Positions 5,496 to 11,598 of a DNA stretch of 11,598 nt are shown piece after piece. The position numbers were made by a program, and so were the translations under genes. The notes below the pieces were generated by a model. That model worked only from the letters and a program-made list of their open reading frames with translations. It ran no database searches and was not told where the DNA came from. Origin of the DNA: an uncultured bacterium (GTDB lineage: Bacteria; Bacteroidota; Bacteroidia; Bacteroidales; CAIWKO01); NCBI GenBank assembly GCA_903916135.1, contig CAIWVT010000362.1, positions 1 to 11,598 on the forward strand, given 5' to 3'. The first letter of the stretch is position 1. Each line of letters opens with the position of its first letter.

Positions 5496-6584
5496 ATGAT
5501 CATCCATAAAACAAGAGTATGCATGCTGCTCCTTCTCTTAGCAGCCAACTATTCATTTGCACAATCATCTTCCTTATTTCGTATTGTAGGATATTACTGC
5601 GGTTCAACCATTCCCATTGATAGTTTCGAAACTAATAAACTTACGCATCTTATCTTTTGTTTCGGAGGTTTGCAAGGCAATCGTTTGTCTATTCATTCTG
5701 CCACCGATAGTGCCACCATCAAAAGAATGGTACAACTGAAAAGTAGCAACCCCAGCATGAAAGTGCTTTTGTCTATGGGCGGTTGGAGTGGTTGCAAAGA
5801 TTGTTCGGATGTGTTTAATACAGATATCGGACGCAAAGAATTTGCACAATCGGTGAAAGCAGCCTCTGATTATTTCAAAACCGATGGCATTGATTTAGAT
5901 TGGGAATATCCCGCCATCAAAGGTTTTCCCGGTCATACATTCCGTGCAGCAGATAAAGATAATTTCACCCAACTGCTCAAAGAATTACGAAAAGCTAATG
6001 GCAAAAACTTTGAAATAAGTTTTGCTGCCGGAGGTTTCACCAGCTATATTGATTCATCTATTGCTTGGAATGATGTGATTAAATATGTAAACTTTATCAA
6101 CATTATGTCTTACGATTTGGTACATGGATATAGCAAGACGAGTGGTCATCATACGCCCCTATATTCAACTCCACAGCAAATAGAATCCACCGACCATGCA
6201 GTGCAGATGCTATTGAAAGCAGGAGTTCCTGCCAATAAATTGGTGATTGGTGCCGCCTTCTATGGACGCTTCTTCAAAATAGAAGAAGGAAATGAAGTTG
6301 ATTTATATAAACCTTGCGAGTTCACTCACGGTTTCTCCTTCAAATATATGAAAGATACCCTTGCTGAGAAGAATGGTTTCGAGAAACATTGGGACAGCAT
6401 AGCCCAAGCACCCTATGCCATCAACATCAAAAGAAGATTACTCGCCACCTATGATGATGAGAAATCCATTGCACTCAAAACAAAATATGCCGTTGAGCAT
6501 AAATTGGGCGGTATCATGTTTTGGCAGTTAATTGATGACAAGTTTCGTGATGGGCTGCTTGAGATTATTTTTAAGAATAAATAA
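5496..6584 (+). CDS. GH18 family glycosidase, chitinase-like, secreted
   Basis: This 362-aa enzyme has a Sec signal peptide (about residues 1-22, ending SFA before QSSS). ATG 5496 is taken as start; Met10 is an alternative. The GH18 TIM barrel shows VGYYCG (31-36), HLIFCFG (51-57), LLSMGGWSG (91-99), the catalytic DGIDLDWEYP (130-139) with general acid Glu137 and the Asp133/Asp135 series, INIMSYDL (201-208) with Met204, Tyr206 and Asp207, and GGIMFWQL (338-345) with Trp343. Sequence between about 257 and 320 looks like the chitinase insertion domain, favouring a subfamily A chitinase that cleaves beta-1,4-GlcNAc by substrate-assisted catalysis. An endo-beta-N-acetylglucosaminidase acting on N-glycans is the main alternative, and pairing with a GH92 mannosidase keeps it open. 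An AAAGG abuts the ATG, too close for normal use; translational coupling with the preceding gene is likely. No binding module or C-terminal sorting domain is present. Confidence 0.93.
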   Translation: MIIHKTRVCMLLLLLAANYSFAQSSSLFRIVGYYCGSTIPIDSFETNKLTHLIFCFGGLQGNRLSIHSATDSATIKRMVQLKSSNPSMKVLLSMGGWSGCKDCSDVFNTDIGRKEFAQSVKAASDYFKTDGIDLDWEYPAIKGFPGHTFRAADKDNFTQLLKELRKANGKNFEISFAAGGFTSYIDSSIAWNDVIKYVNFINIMSYDLVHGYSKTSGHHTPLYSTPQQIESTDHAVQMLLKAGVPANKLVIGAAFYGRFFKIEEGNEVDLYKPCEFTHGFSFKYMKDTLAEKNGFEKHWDSIAQAPYAINIKRRLLATYDDEKSIALKTKYAVEHKLGGIMFWQLIDDKFRDGLLEIIFKNK

Positions 6585-6815
6585 TTATGAGTGATTTGAG
6601 GCAGTCTATTTGTTGATTTGAATGTTATACCATACGATATCATTTACAAATTGATTTATCCCTTTCTGCCGGCACCATTAATTAATAAAGCCACAAGTTT
6701 GAAAGTTAAGTATAGAATTGTCAAAGAACGTATCAGGTTTTACGATGTAATTTTTTTAAACTCGAAGAATAAATTCAATATAACAAAAACCAATAGCAAT
6801 ATATATTAAACCATT
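6585..6815. other. Intergenic region upstream of the ScdA/RIC gene
   Basis: No clear terminator hairpin follows the chitinase gene and no full TAnnTTTG box precedes the next gene. A 63-codon frame at 6618-6809 is open, but its composition is that of AT-rich spacer. A promoter for the repair gene should lie here; I cannot place it. Confidence 0.4.
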
Positions 6816-7517
6816 ATGAAACAGGAAAACAATAACTCAAAAACAATAGGCGAAATCGTAGCATTGGATTTTCGTGCTGCCGCTATTTTTAAAAATGCAG
6901 GCATTGATTTCTGCTGCGGTGGCAATCAAACCATCCAACAGGCATGTGCTGATAAAAAGAATTTGATAACGACAATTGAAACAAAGCTAAACGAACTTGA
7001 TAGTTCTGAAATCGAAGCAACACACAACTTCAACGAATGGAAATTAGATTTCTTATGCGATTATATTGTCAATACGCATCATCAAACTGTTCGGAATCTA
7101 TTGCCTCAACTAATGTTTTATACTCAAAAGATTGCCGACGTGCATGGTGCTCATCATCCTGAATTGATTGAGATTGCATCGCTGTTTGCTCAAATAAATA
7201 CGGAATTGCTACAACATCTGAAAAATGAAGAAGAGCTCTTGTTTCCGGCAATAAAAGATGCATTAAAAAATAATAGTGAACAGGCTAAATCCATTATTCA
7301 TTCTGAGATTACTCGCATGAAAGGCGAGCATGAATTTGCCGGTGGCGCTATGGACAAAATAAACAGATTAAGCATCAATTATATGGTGCCTCCTGATGGA
7401 TGCAACACCTATCAAGTTACCTTTAAACTTTTATCCCAATTTGAAGATGATTTGCACATACATGTTCATCTCGAAAACAACATTGTTTATCCAAAAGCTC
7501 TAGCATTGCTAGAGTAA
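6816..7517 (+). CDS. ric: ScdA/RIC (YtfE-like) iron-sulfur cluster repair di-iron protein
   Basis: This 233-aa cytoplasmic protein repairs iron-sulfur clusters damaged by nitric oxide or peroxide. The N-terminal DUF542/ScdA_N domain (about 8-65) contains the hallmark DFCCGGNQTI (31-40), with Cys33 and Cys34. The C-terminal hemerythrin-like four-helix bundle (about 75-232) carries the likely di-iron ligands: a His from THHQ (88 or 89), His134 with Glu138 (HLKNEEE), His172 (GEHEF) and the His216/Glu220 pair (HVHLE). These match in order and spacing the His/Glu set described for YtfE. Length is normal for the family. It is an isolated transcription unit, with 231 bp before it and 261 bp after it. 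Homologues elsewhere are induced by nitric oxide or anaerobiosis, but no recognisable NsrR or FNR-type site was found. A 21-bp palindrome follows 49 bp after the stop. Confidence 0.95.
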   Translation: MKQENNNSKTIGEIVALDFRAAAIFKNAGIDFCCGGNQTIQQACADKKNLITTIETKLNELDSSEIEATHNFNEWKLDFLCDYIVNTHHQTVRNLLPQLMFYTQKIADVHGAHHPELIEIASLFAQINTELLQHLKNEEELLFPAIKDALKNNSEQAKSIIHSEITRMKGEHEFAGGAMDKINRLSINYMVPPDGCNTYQVTFKLLSQFEDDLHIHVHLENNIVYPKALALLE

Positions 7518-7566
7518 ACTAGTTTTGCTACTTGATATGAACTAGTAGTATATTTTGTTTGATCTG

Positions 7567-7587
7567 TTTTTGGTATAATACCAAAAA
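7567..7587. promoter_or_regulatory. Perfect 21-bp palindrome (TTTTTGGTAT-A-ATACCAAAAA)
   Basis: Two perfect 10-bp arms surround a single central A at 7577. As RNA it would give a weak AU-rich hairpin without a directly following T-run, so it is a poor terminator. As DNA it has the size and symmetry of an operator for a dimeric regulator. It lies between the repair gene and the sensor kinase gene, about 130 bp upstream of the kinase's -7 box. Confidence 0.5.
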
Positions 7588-7719
7588 GGTGTCTTGCATT
7601 TTTATTTTTACTGTTCTGCTCATGAAATATCTTTAGTGGGGGGATTATTGTCTTTGGGTTGTATATCCGAATAAACATGCCTTATGTATAAATTTTCATC
7701 CCTACTGCCAAAACTTTTA

Positions 7720-7727
7720 TACTTTTG
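7720..7727 (+). promoter_or_regulatory. Possible Bacteroidota -7 promoter box (TACTTTTG)
   Basis: TACTTTTG fits TAnnTTTG and lies 51 bp upstream of the kinase ATG at 7779. The identical octamer sits at the same distance from the gene remnant at 1687. The predicted leader is about 45 nt. No TTG -33 element is evident. Confidence 0.5.
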
Positions 7728-7778
7728 TCGTCAGGTAAAGTTCTTTTCCATATAAATATGTAAAGACAAAAAAATAGA

Positions 7779-10700
7779 ATGATGAGAAATACCATACTAA
7801 TAATTGAAGACGATGCAGGTTTAATCGAATTGCTTGCCGAAATAGTGGAAGACTGCGGCTATAAAGCTGTTTGCATTTTAAGTGCTGAAAAAGCACTCGA
7901 TTGGCTAAAGCTTCATAAGCCTTTTTTTATGATATTAGACTACAGTCTTTCGGATATGAACGGGGCTGAGTTTATAACAAAACTAAAATTGCAAAAGCTT
8001 ACTTTACCTCCTTTCGTAGTAACCACTGGGCAGGGAGACGAACGCATTGCTGTGGTAATGATGAAGCTTGGCGCCATTGATTATATAATCAAAAACAATC
8101 AATTTCTCGAGATATTACCCATGCTGATCAAAAGAGTGGCTAAGGAAATTAAAAATGAGCACGCATTACGCGAATCAAACCAGTTCAACAAACAAATCAT
8201 TCAAAGCGCAAACGAAGGCATTATTGTTTACGACGCTAAGATGAAATATCTTGTTTGGAATCCATTTATGGAAAAATTGTCAGGGATTCAGGCTAAAGAA
8301 GTCATTGGCAAACATCCTTTGGAGGTATTTCCTTTTCTAAAAGATATAGGGTTGGTTGAAAATATCCAAAAGGCTTTGAAAGGAGAATCTATCCCAGAGG
8401 TTGACTTTCCTTTTTATATTTCTGCTTCAGAAAAGTCAGGATGGACATCCTACAAAACCGCACCTTTATATGATACGCATGGCGAAATTATAGGAGCTAT
8501 CACCACCGTGCGGGACGTCACCGAGCGCAAGAGAAATGAGGAGGTACTGCAAAACTTCAAATTAGAACTTGAAATGCAGAACAATGAACTTGTTACTATT
8601 AATGAAAATCTTCAAGCTGCTACTAACAAATATACCGAACTCTATGATTTTGCACCCTTGGGTTATTTTACCATTAATAAAGATAGTAAAATCTTAGAAT
8701 CAAACTTCAGAGGCGCTAGTATGCTAGGTAAAGAGCGCTTAAATATACGACATAGCGTTTTCGCAATGTATGTTTCTGAGAACACCAAACCTATCTTTAA
8801 TCGGTTTCTAGAAGATGTGTTTAGATTAGAAATTAAATGTTCGTGTGAGATAGTGATAGAATCTAAAGGCAATGTGCCTAGATATATTTTGATGGAAGGA
8901 ATTGTGACCGAAACAGGTGATCGTTGTTTGCTAACAGCTACAGATATCACCGAAAGAAAAGTTGCGGAAGATATGGTTCAAGAATCCAAAGATTATTTGG
9001 GTAAAATTATAAATTCTATTGCCGTGCCAGTTTTTGTTAAAAACGATAATCATGAATTCTGCTTGGTAAATAATGCCTTCTGTGAATTTCATAAACGATC
9101 GAGAGAGGAGCTTTTAGGCAGAACCGGCTATGAATATTTTCCAAACGAACAGTATAAGGTGTTTATAGCAAAAGACAATGAAGTATATGCCACAGGCAAA
9201 GAAAATATCAATGAAGAATATATTACGGATGGCTTAGGAATAACTCGCACCATAATTACCAGAAAGACATTATATACGGATGCTGTGGGAAGCAGGTTCT
9301 TGGTTGGCGTTATCAACGACATCACAGAGCGGAAAAAACTGGAAAATTTATTAAAGCAAACCCATCAAAATTACGAAACCTTTTTTAATACCATAGATGA
9401 TTTTCTTTTTGTGCTCGATCAGAATGGCAATATAGTACATACCAACACGAAAGTTATTGATGAAATTGGTTACACACAAGAGGAGCTGTTTGGAATGTCA
9501 ATTCTGATGCTTCATCCTGAAGAACGAAGGGCAGAAGCTGCTGAAATTGTTGTGCAAATGTTGAACAATGAAGCTGACTATTGTCCGGTGCCGATTATAA
9601 CCAAAGCAGGTGTGCAAATACCGGTGGAAACTAGAGTGCAACATGGTGTGTGGGATGACAAACCTGTTGTTTTTGGTGTAAGCAAAGATATTTCTCCAAT
9701 AAAATTATCGGAAGAAAAATTCTCGAAAGTATTTTATGTGAATCCTTCTGCTTGCGGCTTAACCGATGCTATAACGGGGCAATATTTTGAGGTGAACGAG
9801 GCGTTTTATACGGTCTTAGGTTTTAATAAAGATGAAGTCATTGGCAAAACACCTGTGGATTTAGGTATATTAACTGTGGAGAGCCTGACGGATCTTTTAA
9901 TCAAAATTGATGGTCGGGAAAAGATTTTAAATCTCGAAGCCAATTTGAGAGCCAAGAATGGTGATATCAAACAAGTGCTGCTGTCAGCCGAATTTTTATT
10001 CCTTCAAGATAGGAAGTTTTTGTTCACCGTTGTTCACGACATCACCCTGCGTCGCAATGCCGAAGATGCCCTGCGCCAAAGCGAGGAAAAATACAGAACC
10101 CTCTTGAATTCTTCTCCAGATGGTATCATTATTTTGGATATTGATGGACGCATTAGCGAAGTTTCTGTTATTGCCCTAGAACTCTTAGGCGAGGAAAACA
10201 GAGATCAACTAATAGGTAAAAACATCAATGAATTAGCTACTCCCGATGAAAATAATGCCATTCGCGAAATTTTCGACAGAACCTTGAGTGAAGGTTTGGT
10301 TCAAAATATAGAACTGAAAATAAGAAAGAAAAACCAGACTGTGTTTCTGGCAGAAATCAGTGCCACGCTCATCCAAAGTCTAAGCGGAATGCCTTTGTCG
10401 TTCATGATAATTGTGCGTGATATTTCGCAACGACGCAAAATAGAGGCTAAGCAAATTCATGCCGACCGTATGGCTAATATCGGACAAATGGCTGCAGGCA
10501 TTGCTCACGAAATTAACCAACCTTTGAATATTATTTCGATGGTGTTGGATAAAATTATCTTTGAAGCAGATAAAACCCAAATTATAGATATTGAATTTCT
10601 AAAGAAAAAGTCGGAGAAAATATTTGAAAATATTATCCGTATAAGAAATATTATTGACCACATTCGATCTTTTTCGAGAAACAACGACGATTATGTGTTG

Positions 10701-11201
10701 ATTGCTTTTGATATTAATGCAAGCATCGAGAGTGCCACCTCATTAGTGGTTGAGCAATTCAAACATCTGGGCATAAAACTAAATTTGCAATTAGACCAAC
10801 ACATCCCGCAAATATTGGGCAATACGCATAAGTTTGAACAAGTCATGATCAATCTGTTGGCAAATGCCAAAGATGCTGTCATGGATAAACAAGCCAAACA
10901 ATCTGAGATTTTTGATATGACTATAACTATCAATTCTTATTTAGAAGATCAATTTCTCATTGTTGAAGTTGCCGACAATGGCATAGGAATCATAAACGAC
11001 GACATCAACAATATCATCTTACCTTTCTATACTACAAAAGATGAAGGAAAAGGAACAGGACTCGGATTGTCCATATCCTACCAAATTATCAAAGAAATGA
11101 ACGGAAATATTGAAATCACCAGCGATGTTTCTTTCGGCACCAAAGTGAGAATCGTTATTGATACTGTCAAATTGAACGGTAAAACTCCAAAAATGGTTTA
11201 G
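7779..11201 (+). CDS. Hybrid sensor histidine kinase: REC, six PAS, HisKA, HATPase_c
   Basis: This is a soluble 1140-aa signalling kinase with no signal peptide or membrane segment. An N-terminal receiver domain (about 1-125) has the acidic pocket Glu10-Asp11-Asp12, phosphoacceptor Asp54, Thr83 and Lys105. Six PAS domains follow, each ending in a DIT/DxTERK-type motif: about 135-251, 285-394, 402-519, 530-640, 645-758 and 768-886. A probable coiled coil (about 250-285) links the first two. The kinase core has the H box with His910 (GIAHEINQPL), the N box NLLANAKDAV (1025-1034), the G1 box DNGIGI, the F box LPFYTTK and the G2 box GKGTGLGLS. The HEINQPL form points to the HPK4 class. Start is ATG 7779 or the adjacent ATG 7782. 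The receiver at the front implies control by an upstream kinase. No cognate regulator is in the window. PAS ligands are unknown. Confidence 0.95.
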   Translation: MMRNTILIIEDDAGLIELLAEIVEDCGYKAVCILSAEKALDWLKLHKPFFMILDYSLSDMNGAEFITKLKLQKLTLPPFVVTTGQGDERIAVVMMKLGAIDYIIKNNQFLEILPMLIKRVAKEIKNEHALRESNQFNKQIIQSANEGIIVYDAKMKYLVWNPFMEKLSGIQAKEVIGKHPLEVFPFLKDIGLVENIQKALKGESIPEVDFPFYISASEKSGWTSYKTAPLYDTHGEIIGAITTVRDVTERKRNEEVLQNFKLELEMQNNELVTINENLQAATNKYTELYDFAPLGYFTINKDSKILESNFRGASMLGKERLNIRHSVFAMYVSENTKPIFNRFLEDVFRLEIKCSCEIVIESKGNVPRYILMEGIVTETGDRCLLTATDITERKVAEDMVQESKDYLGKIINSIAVPVFVKNDNHEFCLVNNAFCEFHKRSREELLGRTGYEYFPNEQYKVFIAKDNEVYATGKENINEEYITDGLGITRTIITRKTLYTDAVGSRFLVGVINDITERKKLENLLKQTHQNYETFFNTIDDFLFVLDQNGNIVHTNTKVIDEIGYTQEELFGMSILMLHPEERRAEAAEIVVQMLNNEADYCPVPIITKAGVQIPVETRVQHGVWDDKPVVFGVSKDISPIKLSEEKFSKVFYVNPSACGLTDAITGQYFEVNEAFYTVLGFNKDEVIGKTPVDLGILTVESLTDLLIKIDGREKILNLEANLRAKNGDIKQVLLSAEFLFLQDRKFLFTVVHDITLRRNAEDALRQSEEKYRTLLNSSPDGIIILDIDGRISEVSVIALELLGEENRDQLIGKNINELATPDENNAIREIFDRTLSEGLVQNIELKIRKKNQTVFLAEISATLIQSLSGMPLSFMIIVRDISQRRKIEAKQIHADRMANIGQMAAGIAHEINQPLNIISMVLDKIIFEADKTQIIDIEFLKKKSEKIFENIIRIRNIIDHIRSFSRNNDDYVLIAFDINASIESATSLVVEQFKHLGIKLNLQLDQHIPQILGNTHKFEQVMINLLANAKDAVMDKQAKQSEIFDMTITINSYLEDQFLIVEVADNGIGIINDDINNIILPFYTTKDEGKGTGLGLSISYQIIKEMNGNIEITSDVSFGTKVRIVIDTVKLNGKTPKMV

Positions 11202-11430
11202 GTTTGCTGCCCATGTTGATTTCTAAGAATAATGATTAGGAATATAGGATAGGGGATGGGGTAGCAGATATTGAAATTAGGATGTTTCGCTAAAATGATT
11301 TTGCGAAACTTGAGTTCGTAATTCATAATTCCATCGATTTCATTAGTCGTTAACCTTTGCAACTTTATTTTGAACGTGCCTATAATAATCACTATTCGGA
11401 ATAAAAATATTTTATACTCAATAGATCGAA
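11202..11430. other. Intergenic region after the kinase gene, no convincing gene
   Basis: No supported gene occurs here. The minus-strand frame at 11198-11434 overlaps the end of the kinase gene and crosses a hairpin and short-word repeats (TTCGTAA, TTCATAA, TTCCATC from 11315, again 7 bp apart), so I treat it as chance. Confidence 0.5.
11284..11309 (+). terminator. Hairpin after the kinase gene, possible terminator
   Basis: GTTTCGC (11284-11290) and GCGAAAC (11303-11309) are perfect inverted repeats. Inside them AAAAT and ATTTT pair around a single G, with one T bulged, extending the stem to 12 bp. It begins 82 bp after the kinase stop codon. There is no downstream T-run, so rho-independent termination is uncertain; an operator is possible. 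Confidence 0.4.
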
Positions 11431-11598
11431 ACAAGATGCGTAAATAATTTATTATTTATCAATCTTATTTCAATAAGATTCGTATAAAATAAATTATTTA
11501 CTATTCTTATGTCAATAAGATTCGTATAAAATAAATTATTTACTATTCTTATGTCAATAAGATTCGTATAAAATAAATTATTTACTATTCTTATGTCA
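11431..11598 (+). repeat. AT-rich 42-bp tandem repeat array running off the window
   Basis: Three identical 42-bp units occupy 11473-11514, 11515-11556 and 11557-11598. A diverged unit at 11431-11472 matches them at 32 of 42 positions by my count. The third unit ends on the last base of the window, so the array probably continues. Each unit contains AAATAA-A-TTATTT, and each identical junction forms TCTTAT-gtca-ATAAGA. The first junction, AATCTTAT-ttca-ATAAGATT, is a perfect 8-bp inverted repeat. There are no unique spacers, so it is not a CRISPR array. Confidence 0.9.

Noticed and set aside
3187..6584. A polysaccharide utilisation locus
   Set aside because: No SusC/SusD pair, sensor or transporter lies beside the hydrolases in this window; the hybrid kinase is soluble and lacks the periplasmic sensor and AraC output of PUL regulators.
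6618..6809. 63-codon plus-strand frame between the chitinase and ScdA genes
   Set aside because: It has low-complexity AT-rich composition, no recognisable domain and no start signal; it occupies the space where the next promoter should be.
11198..11434. 78-codon minus-strand frame after the kinase gene
   Set aside because: It overlaps the kinase stop, crosses a hairpin and short-word repeats, and has no recognisable features.
11431..11598. Possible CRISPR array
   Set aside because: The 42-bp units are directly tandem with no unique spacers between them, and no cas gene is present.
1..11598. tRNA, rRNA or riboswitch in the gaps
   Set aside because: No cloverleaf, rRNA-like conserved segment or known aptamer core was recognised in any intergenic stretch by eye.

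Overview
The window looks like a chromosomal piece from an AT-rich member of the Bacteroidota. Supporting signs are the gene content (a GH92 mannosidase lipoprotein, a cyclophilin lipoprotein with a large internal insertion, ScdA/RIC, a multi-PAS soluble histidine kinase), promoter-like TAnnTTTG boxes upstream of several genes, few Shine-Dalgarno sequences, and intergenic DNA made of short-word repeats. Nothing marks it as plasmid or phage, and no RNA gene was recognised.

Layout, left to right. (1) 1-1066: a minus-strand unrecognised protein of 325 aa, with a heptamer-phased low-complexity tract beyond its 3' end. (2) 1093-1533: a 42-bp minisatellite inside a minus-strand frame of nine 14-residue units; frames are also open on the other strand, so coding status is uncertain. 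(3) 1687-1905: the N-terminus of an exported protein that ends inside two copies of a GC-rich hairpin repeat. It looks like a gene remnant. (4) 2147-6584: three plus-strand genes for exported proteins: a cyclophilin-type prolyl isomerase lipoprotein, a GH92 alpha-mannosidase lipoprotein and a GH18 chitinase-like hydrolase. The two hydrolases are 8 bp apart and probably cotranscribed; together they would cut mannose- and GlcNAc-containing glycans. (5) 6816-7517: ScdA/RIC, a di-iron protein that repairs iron-sulfur clusters after nitrosative or oxidative damage. (6) 7779-11201: a 1140-aa cytoplasmic hybrid kinase (REC, six PAS, HisKA, HATPase) without a partner in view. (7) 11202-11598: no convincing gene; a hairpin, then a second, unrelated AT-rich 42-bp tandem array that runs off the edge.

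The most unusual signal is non-coding. Several intergenic stretches (7-81, 2030-2113, 2974-about 3170) are written in consecutive, mostly degenerate 7-bp words kept in phase for 80-200 bp. The clearest one starts on the stop codon of the cyclophilin gene and runs nearly to the mannosidase start. The 42-bp repeat at 1123-1500 also has a 7+7 bp core (CAATTCA-CAACTGC), and 42 is six sevens, so it may be a higher-order derivative. That link is inference. The functions of the arrays are unknown.
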